From positions 1-45,128 of the forward strand of contig JAJYHJ010000017.1 of assembly GCA_021784785.1 (NCBI GenBank): 45,128 nt of DNA. The letters run 5' to 3'. Below the pieces are notes generated by a model that saw nothing but the letters and a program-made list of their open reading frames with translations, made no database searches and was not told the origin of the DNA. Shown piece after piece: positions 1 to 11,390 of the stretch; position 1 is the first letter of the stretch, and every line of letters begins with the position of its first letter. Source of the stretch: Actinomycetes bacterium (lineage in GTDB: Bacteria; Actinomycetota; Acidimicrobiia; Acidimicrobiales; Acidimicrobiaceae). A program made the position numbers and the translations under genes.

Positions 1-1
1 C

Positions 2-97
2 GATACTGGCCGTGCTTGGAGAGGCGAGAACGACTCTCAGACGAGTGAGAATGAAGCCCAAGGGAAGAACCTTGAGAACGGTGCATCTGGTGAGTAG
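2..97 (+). CDS. 3' end of a CDS truncated by the window edge (...GENDSQTSENEAQGKNLENGASGE*), hydrophilic tail
   Basis: Frame 2 open from the window edge to TAG at 95-97; polar low-complexity C-terminus. Confidence 0.35.
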   Translation, partial: DTGRAWRGENDSQTSENEAQGKNLENGASGE

Positions 98-396
98 ACT
101 CACTATTTATCATTCAGATGCAACGGTATCGTTTGCCTTCAGTGTGAGAACTTGAGTGGCTGGGTCGTGTGGCCGCGGGAAGCTTCAAGTGTGTCAGCTC
201 CCACCGACACAAGACCGTGACGGGCCGACAGGGGGCAAGAAGGTCCTGGTCGGTGCCGCATGGGGTTGTGTACCTAAGGTTGTGCAAAAGTCTGCGTCAA
301 TGAGAGACTACCAATCTGACAGCTAGGGTTTTCGCCTGATATTAGCGTTAGCTATCATAGTGAGTTGGCTAATAGTTCGGAGTGGTTGCGCTTTGA

Positions 397-666
397 TTAG
401 TTGTTGTGGGTGCGCCTATATCCGTCAGATTGGTACCGGAACAGTTCTTGCACTCTAACTGTGTGAGGGCGGCCTTGTTCTAATTCAGTTGAAGCTTTGG
501 AGTTCAATATTGCTTTTGCCTTGGCGATTTGTTGTAAAGCCTTCTCTCGATCGATTGGTGATCGGTAGCTTTGGTAGTATGCGCTTTTGGTGGATATCTC
601 TTCGGGAAATAACGTCTCTATAAGTTCCATAATGAGATTATGGAGCAAGGGAGTTACAAACCACAT
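397..666 (-). CDS. hypothetical protein, 89 aa
   Basis: ORF track; no family recognised; start could be an internal Met. Confidence 0.45.
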   Translation of the reverse strand: MWFVTPLLHNLIMELIETLFPEEISTKSAYYQSYRSPIDREKALQQIAKAKAILNSKASTELEQGRPHTVRVQELFRYQSDGYRRTHNN

Positions 667-835
667 AACCTAGGGAGCGGCGGTCCGTTCGCATGTCGCT
701 TGCTCTCTTTAGAGGTTGGCGTGAGATTAGAAAGAAACGCTCTTTAGATTAATTAATTGCAACTGACCTAGATGTTGCGTCGGCCAACGAGTTGGTTGGA
801 TCTGCTCTCATTAGATTTAGACAGCCTCTGTAGGC

Positions 836-2782
836 TCAGTTGAAGTCTGTCTGGCTGCGCATAGCAATTTGTTGTACAGCTTCAAGCCTCGGTACAACGG
901 CAGTCTTTTTACCGCCAGGATGCACCTCCTTACCATAAGCCTCATCGACAAGTCTTCCGACCTCTGCTCCGTCGATAGTCTCCTTCTCCAAAAGCGCATT
1001 AGCTACTGCTTCGAGCCCCGCCTTATGTTCAACCATGAGGTCTGTGGCTCGTTGCTCTTGTTCTCTTAGAATACGTTCGACCTCTTCGTCGACGACTCGT
1101 TGAGTGTCTTCAGAGTAGTCTCTGGAATGCATGAGATTTTCCCCTAAGAACACCATGCCTTGCGATCCCCACGCCATGGGTCCAATTCGGTCACTCATAC
1201 CCCACTCGCGTACCATTTTTCTTGCGAGTTCTGTATTGCCAACAAGGTCGTTGGAAGCGCCAGTAGAGAGATCACCGTAGACCAGCATCTCAGCTACTCG
1301 GCCTCCCATTCTCACCACTAAGGAGTCTTCGATGTACTCTTTGGGATAGATATGTCTCTCTTCCATTGGAAGCTGTTGAGTTACTCCTAACGCCATTCCC
1401 GTGGGAAGAATCGTTACCTTGTGCACTGGGTCTGCATACTTAAGCACGTAAGCCAGTAGTGCGTGACCGCCCTCGTGATAGGCGACTCTTTCCTTCTCTT
1501 CGTCTGAAAGTACCATAGAGTCGCGACGTTGTCCCATAAGGACGCGGTCCCGTGCGTCCTCAAAGTCAGCCATGGCGATCTCTTCTGAGCCCCTTCGTAC
1601 TGCGTGCAATGCGGCTTCATTAACTAAGTTTGCGAGGTCGGCACCACTCATTCCCGGAGTACCTCGAGCGATGACCGCTAGATCGACGTCGCTTGACAGC
1701 CTCTTTCCTTTGCAATGAACCTTTAGAATAGGTAAGCGTTCTTCCAGGTCAGGCAAGGGCACGACGATCTGGCGATCGAAACGGCCAGGTCGCAAGAGCG
1801 CCTCGTCTAAGATGTCTGGTCTGTTGGTGGCGGCCATAATTACGACACCTTCTGCAGGGTCGAAACCGTCCATCTCTGAAAGCATCTGATTTAAGGTTTG
1901 TTCTCTTTCGTCATGCCCACCCCCGAGGCCAGCACCACGTTTTCTGCCTATCGAGTCGATCTCGTCGATAAAGATAATTGCGGGAGCTTGCTTTCGAGCT
2001 GTCTGGAACAAGTCTCGTACTCGACTTGCGCCCACGCCTACGAACATCTCCATGAAGTCAGATCCGCTAACGGATAAAAAGGGGACTCCTGCCTCGCCTG
2101 CAACTGCTCGTGCAAGTAACGTCTTTCCTGTTCCTGGGGGTCCAACAAGTAGAATGCCTTTGGGAGTTCGGGCTCCTATAGCCGTGAATCTCATCGGTGA
2201 CTTGAGGAAATCCACGACCTCCTTGATTTCAGATTTGACTCCGTTGTAACCAGCGACGTCGTCGAAGGTCGTCCGCGGTCGCTCTGCGGAGTATAGCTTT
2301 GCCTTTGACCGGCCGATCGACATGATTCCGGACATCTGGCCTTGTGCTCGCCTATTGAACCAGATAATTATTCCTAAAAAGAGCAAGAATGGTAGTGCAT
2401 AGGAAAGTAAAGAGTCCAAAAGGTTTGATGAGGAGTTCGAGAAACTCAAGTTGACGTTGTTTTTTTGGAGCTGAGCGACTTCGGTACTGATCTCTGGCAA
2501 TGGTCCGTTTACGGTAAATGCGGTTCCATTTTTTAGTGTACCTGTAATTATTCCTGTCGTGTTGTCGATGACTGCCGAGGCTATCTGGTTGCTCGATACA
2601 TCTTTTACAAAGGTGTTGTAGCTAAGTGGTTGGCTAGTTGTACGCGTAGACACCGAGGAGTAGAGGAAGAATATTCCTGCTACGATAAAGATACCGATGG
2701 CTATCCATCTCCAGCCTTGGTCTGCAGAAGGACGGGGCTTTTGACTATTTGTTGACCTCATGTCGTTGAAGTTGCGACTCAT
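836..2782 (-). CDS. ftsH: ATP-dependent zinc metalloprotease FtsH
   Basis: Walker [12 protein letters not shown] region, HEGGH zinc motif, N-terminal TM segments. Confidence 0.97.
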   Translation of the reverse strand: MSRNFNDMRSTNSQKPRPSADQGWRWIAIGIFIVAGIFFLYSSVSTRTTSQPLSYNTFVKDVSSNQIASAVIDNTTGIITGTLKNGTAFTVNGPLPEISTEVAQLQKNNVNLSFSNSSSNLLDSLLSYALPFLLFLGIIIWFNRRAQGQMSGIMSIGRSKAKLYSAERPRTTFDDVAGYNGVKSEIKEVVDFLKSPMRFTAIGARTPKGILLVGPPGTGKTLLARAVAGEAGVPFLSVSGSDFMEMFVGVGASRVRDLFQTARKQAPAIIFIDEIDSIGRKRGAGLGGGHDEREQTLNQMLSEMDGFDPAEGVVIMAATNRPDILDEALLRPGRFDRQIVVPLPDLEERLPILKVHCKGKRLSSDVDLAVIARGTPGMSGADLANLVNEAALHAVRRGSEEIAMADFEDARDRVLMGQRRDSMVLSDEEKERVAYHEGGHALLAYVLKYADPVHKVTILPTGMALGVTQQLPMEERHIYPKEYIEDSLVVRMGGRVAEMLVYGDLSTGASNDLVGNTELARKMVREWGMSDRIGPMAWGSQGMVFLGENLMHSRDYSEDTQRVVDEEVERILREQEQRATDLMVEHKAGLEAVANALLEKETIDGAEVGRLVDEAYGKEVHPGGKKTAVVPRLEAVQQIAMRSQTDFN

Positions 2783-2914
2783 ACTTATAGATGTTAAGCG
2801 CTTTTAGGCGATAACAGGTGCTTTTAGACGCTCTCTAAGAATACTCAAAGCCTCAAATTATCTTTCTTTTACATGTAAGTGGGGGAGTTGATCCTAGTAG
2901 GGTAAGGTTTTCCT

Positions 2915-3664
2915 ATGCAAGAGCCTCCTTCTTACTCCTCCCCTAAGAAAAAATCTTTTCCTTTCTGGCTTCCTCTTATATCCCTACCTTTAGGACTTTT
3001 GGTAGCATCTTTAGCAGCGAGTATCGTTGCTCTGGTTCAAGGTCAAAGTACGACTCACCTTGTCGTGAATGCACCTATACTTGCGGCCGATGAGGTAGGC
3101 CTTTGGATTGTATTTCTCGGAGCACTAGTTATCGGCGTACGCAGATACGGCTCTGGTTCTTTCATTCAAGACTATGGCTTCAAGGTTAAGTTGTGGCCCG
3201 ATGTTCCCTTCGGGCTGGCGATTGGCGCGTTCTGTCAGTTGGTGGTGCTGCCGGTTCTGTACCTCCCCTTTGAGGCCGGCAATCCTTCTTTTGCGAAGGC
3301 GCTTTCACAACCTGCGAAGACCTTAGTGGGCTCTGGAAAATCGGGTGGAGAAGCTCTTGTCTTTGCAATCATCGTCGTTGGTGCTCCAATTATGGAAGAG
3401 CTGTTTTTCCGAGGACTTACCTTGAGGTCTTTGGAGGCGTTGTCGGCGAAGTTGGCTTCACGAATCCGAGGCGTTTTGGTGGTCGTTGTAACTGGCGTGT
3501 TCTTCGCTCTGGCACACTTTGAACCTCTCCAGTTTTTGGGGTTATGGGTTGTGGGTATGGTTCTTAGCTATATGTCGTATAGAACCCGAAGACTGGGTAT
3601 GTCTATCTTTACCCACATGAGTTTCAACTTGGTCGCTTTTGTTGCTCTAGTGAGTGTGCGTTAG
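2915..3664 (+). CDS. CPBP family intramembrane metalloprotease (CAAX protease-like)
   Basis: Multi-TM with EELFFRG and later His-containing FALAH motif. Confidence 0.88.
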   Translation: MQEPPSYSSPKKKSFPFWLPLISLPLGLLVASLAASIVALVQGQSTTHLVVNAPILAADEVGLWIVFLGALVIGVRRYGSGSFIQDYGFKVKLWPDVPFGLAIGAFCQLVVLPVLYLPFEAGNPSFAKALSQPAKTLVGSGKSGGEALVFAIIVVGAPIMEELFFRGLTLRSLEALSAKLASRIRGVLVVVVTGVFFALAHFEPLQFLGLWVVGMVLSYMSYRTRRLGMSIFTHMSFNLVAFVALVSVR

Positions 3665-3779
3665 GTGTGTTTTTGTCATATGTGACGTTTGTGGCTGGTA
3701 ACTGCTAAAGAAACGGACAGCCTGTGCCGAAGATACATAGTTGGGAAAGCTCAAATGAGCAGATCTGTGGAGGATTTGA

Positions 3780-3962
3780 TTGTTGTCTAACATTTGTCCA
3801 AACTGTCATGAAACCTCACTCGTAGAGATATCGCTAAGGGTTGCAGGACACGAGGTAACTTTGAGAAGCTGCTCGGCGTGTGAGTCAAGATGGTGGAATC
3901 GAGACGGCGAGACCTCCCAGGTGCACGAGGTCTTATACCTTGCATCGCAGACTAGGCGTTAG
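3780..3962 (+). CDS. small zinc-ribbon protein
   Basis: 60 aa, CPNC...CSAC; TTG start after GGAGG-like SD. Confidence 0.5.
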   Translation: MLSNICPNCHETSLVEISLRVAGHEVTLRSCSACESRWWNRDGETSQVHEVLYLASQTRR

Positions 3963-4027
3963 CGAAAAAGCTGAGATTAACTTAAGCGTTCGCTCTCTCA
4001 GTAGTCGGAGCTAGGTAGGCTTTACCC

Positions 4028-6532
4028 GTGCAGATTTCGGAGTCACCAAAGAGAGAGTTCTCCGGCGGACACGACGACGTGAGTTCGCCAAGTGCAATAG
4101 GGGGTAGGTACTCTTTCATTAAGAGAAACTACGGTATCTTCATCGCCATTGGCTGCTCGTTGTTTGTGTTCTTTTCTCTTCATCCTTCACTGATCCTCGC
4201 CAATACTACTACGGCCGGCGGTGACACCGGAGCACATTTTATCGTTCCATACTTTGCGTGGAAGGACGTGTTTTCACACTTCGAGATAAGTGGCTGGTCG
4301 CGTATCTGGTACAACGGCTTTCCTTTACTCACTTTTTACTTTCCCTTACCTCCATTGATGGTCGACCTACTTTCATTTGTAATCCCCTATGACGTGGCTT
4401 TCAAGTTGATGACTCTTAGCGGTTCGTTTGCTCTACCTCCGCTTATGTATGTGCTTGGTCGTAGCGCCCGACTGAGGGAACCCTACCCAACACTTTTGTC
4501 ACTGGCGTCTTTAGGGTATCTCTTTGATAGGACCTATACGATTGACGGTGGGAATATTGCCTCAACACTTGCTGGTGAGTACTCGTTCTCGGTGGCGCTA
4601 GCCTTCGGCGTAGGGTTTTTGGCGGTCGTCTTCAGCGGCTTGAACTCTAATAAGAAGGTAGCTTTGGCGTCGGTTCTCTATGCCTTGACAGCGCTATCTC
4701 ATCTTCTTCCAGCCTTCTTCGTCGCAGTGGTGGCGATAGTATACGTGCTCTTTGGTAAGGAGCGGTTGGAACTAGTCCGTCTGGCGATAGCGGGGACATT
4801 GGGTGCCCTGATATGTGCTCTGTGGCTGATACCGTTCGCTGCCAATATCTACTATACGACATCTATGGGATGGACAAAGGTTACTACTTATGTTCAATCT
4901 TTGGCCCCCAATCCCTTGAGGCCTTGGATCTACTTGGCTCTATTAGGGGTGGTATTTTCAATTTATAAAAGGAGGCGCCTAGGTGTTACGTTCAGTATCG
5001 TTGCGGTCGTCTCGGTACTGTCTTTTGTATTTCTACCCCAAGGTGCCGTCTACAACGCGCGAGCGTTGCCATTTTTCGTGTTTTCTATCTACGTGTTAGC
5101 AGCAGCAGGTGTTGCAGAGTTTGCTCTTTGGCTACCAAGAGTTCTGATGTTTTGGCGAATAGGACAGAACCGGTCGGTCTTAGTCGGAGACGAAATGGAT
5201 CGTTTTACCGCATTTAAAGATTCTCGGGTCGAATACTTGGGCGATGATAGTGGGCTTGGGAACGGAAGTGACGACCTTTCACCTGGAGCCTTTGACCAAA
5301 GAGACGACCAATACTCCAATGAACGCCACTCTTCCCAAATCGTGTCACAACACTATCTAAAGGATAGATCAAGGGCCAAAGTCGGAGCTGTCTTGTTCTT
5401 CATATTCGTGACCATAGTCGGTGTGGTTGCCCCTGTTGTTGACTTACCCTCTTGGCTCCAGTCGCATGTAACGCAGTCCTTCGTGCCAAGCTGGGCTAAC
5501 TGGAACTACTCTGGGTATCAAGCGAAACCAGGCTGGCCCGAGTACCAACGGTTGATGGTGGCCATGAATTCCGTGGGCAAAAGTTATGGGTGTGGGCCGG
5601 CGATGTGGGAGTACAACTCCAATGAAAACAACTTTGGTACACCTATGGCACTAATGCTTCTTCCATTTTGGACTCATGGTTGTGTGGACTCTATGGAAGG
5701 GCTGTTCTTTGAATCGTCGGCTACGACGCCTTATCATTTTCTAAATCAGTCGGAACTTTCGTACTCACCGTCAGATGCAATGGCAGGGCTTCCCTATACC
5801 GGATTAAACGTCCCCCTTGGGGTCAAACACCTACAGATGTTGGGAGTGAAGTACTATATGACTTTCTCTCCAGTAGTCAAGCAGCAGGCCTCAAAAGACC
5901 CTAATCTTCTACTTTTGAAGACGGTTCCCGCGGTCGATCCGAGTCTGAGTCAAAGTGGGTCGGTCCTTGGGCAGAGTTGGAATATCTACCTAGTTCGAGG
6001 TTCTCAAAGTGTTGTGCCTTTGACTCACCTGCCTGTAGTTTGGAAGGGTATGCGTGGCGGGAAAAGTGATTGGTTGAAGTATTCGGTTCGATGGTATCAA
6101 AATCCGAGCCAATGGAGTATATACCGAGCGCAAAATGGACCTAGTAACTGGAAGAGAATAACGCCAGGCGCGTCTGTGGGATCAGAACCCAAACTACCTT
6201 CAGTCCAAGTTTCAGGCACTTTGATGAATACAGATTCGATCTCTTTCAACGTCTCTAAGGTGGGTGTTCCCGTAGTGGTTAGGGAGTCCTACTTCCCGAA
6301 CTGGCACGTAACTGGAGCTTTGGGTCCTTATAGGGTGGCTCCTAACCTTATGGTGGTGGTTCCAACATCCACTCACGTCAACTTGACTTATGGATCTACG
6401 CCTGTAAATGTTATAAGCGACGGCGTATCGTTGCTGGCTGTACTTGCGGTTATAGGCGTCTGGTTCGAGATACCTGAAACAATTTGGAGAAAACTACGCG
6501 GTGGAAGAGCGGCCTCTCTGACTAACCTTTAG
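4028..6532 (+). CDS. large polytopic membrane protein (6-pyruvoyl-tetrahydropterin synthase-related / glycosyltransferase-like)
   Basis: 834 aa, many TM helices, GGDTGAHF near the N-terminus. Confidence 0.65.
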   Translation: MQISESPKREFSGGHDDVSSPSAIGGRYSFIKRNYGIFIAIGCSLFVFFSLHPSLILANTTTAGGDTGAHFIVPYFAWKDVFSHFEISGWSRIWYNGFPLLTFYFPLPPLMVDLLSFVIPYDVAFKLMTLSGSFALPPLMYVLGRSARLREPYPTLLSLASLGYLFDRTYTIDGGNIASTLAGEYSFSVALAFGVGFLAVVFSGLNSNKKVALASVLYALTALSHLLPAFFVAVVAIVYVLFGKERLELVRLAIAGTLGALICALWLIPFAANIYYTTSMGWTKVTTYVQSLAPNPLRPWIYLALLGVVFSIYKRRRLGVTFSIVAVVSVLSFVFLPQGAVYNARALPFFVFSIYVLAAAGVAEFALWLPRVLMFWRIGQNRSVLVGDEMDRFTAFKDSRVEYLGDDSGLGNGSDDLSPGAFDQRDDQYSNERHSSQIVSQHYLKDRSRAKVGAVLFFIFVTIVGVVAPVVDLPSWLQSHVTQSFVPSWANWNYSGYQAKPGWPEYQRLMVAMNSVGKSYGCGPAMWEYNSNENNFGTPMALMLLPFWTHGCVDSMEGLFFESSATTPYHFLNQSELSYSPSDAMAGLPYTGLNVPLGVKHLQMLGVKYYMTFSPVVKQQASKDPNLLLLKTVPAVDPSLSQSGSVLGQSWNIYLVRGSQSVVPLTHLPVVWKGMRGGKSDWLKYSVRWYQNPSQWSIYRAQNGPSNWKRITPGASVGSEPKLPSVQVSGTLMNTDSISFNVSKVGVPVVVRESYFPNWHVTGALGPYRVAPNLMVVVPTSTHVNLTYGSTPVNVISDGVSLLAVLAVIGVWFEIPETIWRKLRGGRAASLTNL

Positions 6533-6580
6533 TGGTTACCGGAGCACGGGACCAATGACAGGTGGTGAGTCATAACAGAC

Positions 6581-7930
6581 ATGGATACATCGATCTTTAA
6601 AGCATATGATATCCGAGGTGTTGTACCTCAGGAACTCGACGAAGAGTCGTGCCGGCTCATTGGAGCTGCCTTTGGGCGCTTCATTAAGAGCACGCAAGTT
6701 ATTGTGGGTCGCGACATGAGAATCTCAGCCCAGGCGCTTGTTTCAGCGTTTACTGATGGTCTAAATGCAGTGGGCGTATCGGTTATCCAGATAGGTCTTG
6801 CTTCTACTGATATGTTGTACTTTGCTTCGGGAAGGCTTAATCTTCCTGGTGCAATGTTCACTGCTTCACATAATCCTGCGCAGTACAACGGAATCAAACT
6901 TTGCGGCCCTGGTGCTGCACCAATCTCATCTGACACGGGTCTGATGGAGATAAAGGATCTAGCACTAGAACTTGAAGGAAGTAGCCTAAAGACGGCACAT
7001 CACGCTGAGAACCAAAATCTTGACCTCTTAGATGACTTCGTAAATCACGTTAGATCCTTTGTAGATGTGACTAAATTTGCGCCGCTTAAAGTGATAGCCG
7101 ACACTGCAAATGGTATGGGTGGACTTGTAGTTCCAAGAGTGTTTGAGGGGCTGCCAGTATCGTTGGAGATACTATACCCGGATCTAGATGGAAGTTTCCC
7201 TAACCACCCAGCTGATCCAATACAACCAGAGAACTTGGTGGATTTAAAGAGTCGCGTCCTCGCTGATCGAGCAGATGTAGGTTTGGCTTTTGATGGCGAT
7301 GCGGACAGGGTGTTTCTGGTCGACGATAAGGCCAATCCGGTATCCGGATCGACGACGACCTCCTTGGTCGCTAAGGCGATGTTGGAGAAGCATCATGGGT
7401 CTACCGTCCTTTACAACCTCATCTGTTCAAAAGCAGTACCTGAGGTAATTGAGGAGAACGGCGGGGTTCCACTCAAGACCAGAGTGGGGCACTCCTACAT
7501 CAAAGCGGTTATGGCACAGTCGGGAGCCGTATTTGGTGGTGAACACTCGGGTCACTACTACTTTAGAGACAACTACCGCGCCGATTCAGGACTGATCGCT
7601 TCTATGTTCGTGCTTGCGGTCATGTCAGAGGCTAAGGAACCTTTATCACTTTTAAGACAGCCCTTAGAGCGCTATAGCGCATCAGGTGAGGTCAATACTA
7701 AAGTGAGGGACTCAAAGTCAGTTATTGCCTTTATCGAAAATGCGTATAGCGGACGAGGCGGTATCGATCATCTGGATGGGCTTACCGTGGATCTTGGGGA
7801 GTGGTGGTTTAACGTTAGGCCTTCTAATACCGAACCGCTCTTGCGACTGAACCTGGAGGCTAAGTCCGACCAGGAGGTTGCTTCTAAGCTGCAAGAGGTT
7901 CTTGCTGTGATTACAAAAGCCGATTCCTAG
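6581..7930 (+). CDS. manB: phosphomannomutase/phosphoglucomutase
   Basis: TASHNPAQYNG phosphoserine loop, DGDADR metal loop, RPSNTEPLLR. Confidence 0.95.
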   Translation: MDTSIFKAYDIRGVVPQELDEESCRLIGAAFGRFIKSTQVIVGRDMRISAQALVSAFTDGLNAVGVSVIQIGLASTDMLYFASGRLNLPGAMFTASHNPAQYNGIKLCGPGAAPISSDTGLMEIKDLALELEGSSLKTAHHAENQNLDLLDDFVNHVRSFVDVTKFAPLKVIADTANGMGGLVVPRVFEGLPVSLEILYPDLDGSFPNHPADPIQPENLVDLKSRVLADRADVGLAFDGDADRVFLVDDKANPVSGSTTTSLVAKAMLEKHHGSTVLYNLICSKAVPEVIEENGGVPLKTRVGHSYIKAVMAQSGAVFGGEHSGHYYFRDNYRADSGLIASMFVLAVMSEAKEPLSLLRQPLERYSASGEVNTKVRDSKSVIAFIENAYSGRGGIDHLDGLTVDLGEWWFNVRPSNTEPLLRLNLEAKSDQEVASKLQEVLAVITKADS

Positions 7931-7956
7931 ATCTCTTACTAAGGAGTTCAGATTAA

Positions 7957-8163
7957 ATGTCACTATCGCAGTCCCTTCTTGACATACTCGTATGCCCTTT
8001 GGACAAAGGTGAACTATGGTACTTTGAGGACGAGCAGTTTTTGTATAACCCAAGGCTAAGGCGTAAGTACAGAGTTGTCGACGACATACCTGTTATGTTG
8101 GTTGAGGAGTCGGAGATTGTCGGTGCAGAAGAGCACGAACGTATCACTAAAATTCGAAGCTGA
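7957..8163 (+). CDS. Trm112 family protein
   Basis: LLDILVCPLDKGEL...YRVVDDIPVMLVEES signature. Confidence 0.88.
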   Translation: MSLSQSLLDILVCPLDKGELWYFEDEQFLYNPRLRRKYRVVDDIPVMLVEESEIVGAEEHERITKIRS

Positions 8164-8213
8164 CAGTGACTTCGCTGAGCATAGATACTAGAAAGAGAAG
8201 TTTTTAATAAGCA

Positions 8214-9239
8214 ATGATGCAATTGGACTCTTTAGATATGTGGGGAGCAGCTGCTTCGCTGCCTGAGCAGGTAGAGGCAGCTGCTAGTGCTGCCGTTGCG
8301 CTTCACGGTCTGCCAGCAAAAAGCGAGATCGAAAACATTGTGATCTTGGGTATGGGCGGTAGCGGCATCACTGGTGACGTACTTCTCTCTATAGCGGGAC
8401 CCTTCTTAGCGGTGCCGGTAGTCGTTATCAAGTCTTATACCGTTCCGGCTTTCGTAGGCCACTCGACGTTGGTTTTTGCAGTCTCCTTCTCAGGTAACAC
8501 CGAAGAGGTTCTTGAAGCCGTAACGATCGCTGCAGAGCAAGGCGCGCAGATCGTCGTGATAGCATCAGGCGGAGAGCTGGTTCGCTTTGCAGAGTCTTCT
8601 GGATTTCCTTGGATCTCGGTTCCAAGTGACATACCTCAACCTCGTGCGGCAATAGGTGCTCTTTCGATCCCTCCTTTAGTTGTATTGGAGGAGATAGGGC
8701 TGTTCCCTGGGGCAACACATTGGATAGACCTAGCGGTTGCACAGTTGAAAAGACGACGAGACCAACTTCTATTGGAAGGATCGGTTGCTCAGGAGCTAGC
8801 CGAAAAGATTGCGGCCACTGTACCGCTGTTCTTGTCGTCAGCAGCGATGGGTCTCACAGCAGCGATGCGATGGAAAGCACAGGTAAATGAGAACGTAAAG
8901 TCTCCTGCATTTTATGGAGTCTTCCCAGAAGCCTGCCACAACGAGATCACTGGATGGGAGAACCTATACCCTGAGGCACACGCGTTCTCGATGGTAATCT
9001 TACGACACGATATTGAACATCCACAAGTTGGTCGCAGATTCTCCTTGGCGAAGGAACTTTTGAAACCCAAGGTACAAAGCTTTGTAGAACATCGTGCAGA
9101 TGGAGAAGGTGAGTTAGCTCAGCTTCTTGATTTGGTTATCGTCGGTGACTTTGTATCACTTCATCTAGCGAAGATCGCTGATGTAGACCCTGGACCGATT
9201 CCTGTACTTGTTGAGTTTAAAGAACAGTTAAAGAGTTAA
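8214..9239 (+). CDS. SIS-domain phosphoglucose/phosphomannose isomerase
   Basis: GMGGSGITGD, SFSGNTEE; adjacent to manB. Confidence 0.88.
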   Translation: MMQLDSLDMWGAAASLPEQVEAAASAAVALHGLPAKSEIENIVILGMGGSGITGDVLLSIAGPFLAVPVVVIKSYTVPAFVGHSTLVFAVSFSGNTEEVLEAVTIAAEQGAQIVVIASGGELVRFAESSGFPWISVPSDIPQPRAAIGALSIPPLVVLEEIGLFPGATHWIDLAVAQLKRRRDQLLLEGSVAQELAEKIAATVPLFLSSAAMGLTAAMRWKAQVNENVKSPAFYGVFPEACHNEITGWENLYPEAHAFSMVILRHDIEHPQVGRRFSLAKELLKPKVQSFVEHRADGEGELAQLLDLVIVGDFVSLHLAKIADVDPGPIPVLVEFKEQLKS

Positions 9240-9264
9240 CAAGCGTCCATTTTGAATCAAGTAG

Positions 9265-10569
<1,305 letters not shown>

Positions 10570-10662
10570 CTAGTCGAGCGCCTCTTGCGTTTTTTGTGTG
10601 ATGGTAGACGTGGGTCCGTTGTAGATGCTTATGTCAAAAGATATAGGTAGAAGGGAGTTAAG

Positions 10663-11205
10663 GTGCAAGTAGAGTTCCGTCATAAGGGTTGTCACCTTGA
10701 GGATTCGAGTAAAGAGTTAATAAGTGAGCGAATGGATCACATAACCCGTTTCCTCGATGAACCCCGCAATGTAGAGGTATTTTTCTCTGAAAATAATGCT
10801 AAAGCTAAGGAGCAGAGATACCTTTGCGAGGTGACTGTCGTCTCTCACGGTTACGTGGTAAGAGGACATAGCACAGGAATGGAGCTATTACAAGCATTTG
10901 ACAAGGTTGAAGATAAGCTGCGACATCAGCTGGAAAGACTTAAAACCAAGGTTTTGCATAGGTCGCAACCGCACCATAGAGATGCCAAGGTGGTCACCAA
11001 TGAACTTGGCGAAGACCTTGAAGTTAAGATTGCAAAGTCTAAAACCTTCAAAGTCCCAAAGTTAGATCCAGCGGAAGCTGCGTTTCAGATGGATCTCCTT
11101 TCGCACTCGTTTTATCTTTTTTCAAACGTACAGACGGGACGCTCGGCGGTTGTCTATAGACGCGAAGACGGCTCGGTGGGCCTTATAGATCAAGAAGCTG
11201 ATTAA
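10663..11205 (+). CDS. hpf: long-form ribosome hibernation promoting factor (HPF/RaiA)
   Basis: N-terminal S30AE-like domain and C-terminal dimerisation domain (DPAEAAFQMDLLSHSFYLFSN...). Confidence 0.9.
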   Translation: MQVEFRHKGCHLEDSSKELISERMDHITRFLDEPRNVEVFFSENNAKAKEQRYLCEVTVVSHGYVVRGHSTGMELLQAFDKVEDKLRHQLERLKTKVLHRSQPHHRDAKVVTNELGEDLEVKIAKSKTFKVPKLDPAEAAFQMDLLSHSFYLFSNVQTGRSAVVYRREDGSVGLIDQEAD

Positions 11206-11223
11206 CCCATAAGCGACTGGTCA

Positions 11224-11287
11224 CCTCTAAAGTTCGTGTTTAGATCTATTTAACTGGTCGATTTGGTCAAAAGCGAAACTTTAGAGG
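11224..11287 (+). promoter_or_regulatory. secA leader stem: CCTCTAAAGTT (11224-11234) / AACTTTAGAGG (11277-11287) with 42-nt loop, 3' arm covers a Shine-Dalgarno-like AGAGG
   Basis: 11/11 perfect inverted repeat read directly. Confidence 0.5.
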
Positions 11288-11297
11288 AGTAGTGTCT

Positions 11298-11390
11298 TTG
11301 TCGACTATGAGAGTTAAAGCATTAACTCTTTTTGCGCGGTTAGTTGCTCCGTTGTTTTTACTACGATGTAGGTTGGATGGGAATATTTGA
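11298..11390 (+). CDS. candidate secA leader peptide MSTMRVKALTLFARLVAPLFLLRCRLDGNI* (alternative GTG start at 11292)
   Basis: AGAGGAG at 11283-11289 is 8 nt before TTG 11298; basic N-region followed by hydrophobic stretch; stop TGA 11388-11390 lies inside the secA start region. Confidence 0.45.
   Translation: MSTMRVKALTLFARLVAPLFLLRCRLDGNI
11310..11333 (+). terminator. terminator/attenuator-like hairpin AGAGTTAA-agca-TTAACTCT followed by TTTT
   Basis: 8-bp perfect stem, 4-nt loop, T-run; within the uORF and 44 nt before secA ATG. Confidence 0.5.

Noticed and set aside
160-300. GC-rich structured stretch before the first minus-strand ORF, considered as SRP RNA, RNase P RNA or tmRNA
   Set aside because: No conserved cores of these RNAs were recognised; no tRNA or rRNA genes were identified in the window either.
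309-435. 12-bp inverted repeat TACCAATCTGAC / GTCAGATTGGTA around 321-423
   Set aside because: A 12-bp inverted match within ~130 bp is expected roughly at chance level somewhere in 45 kb; no target-site duplication or transposase nearby.
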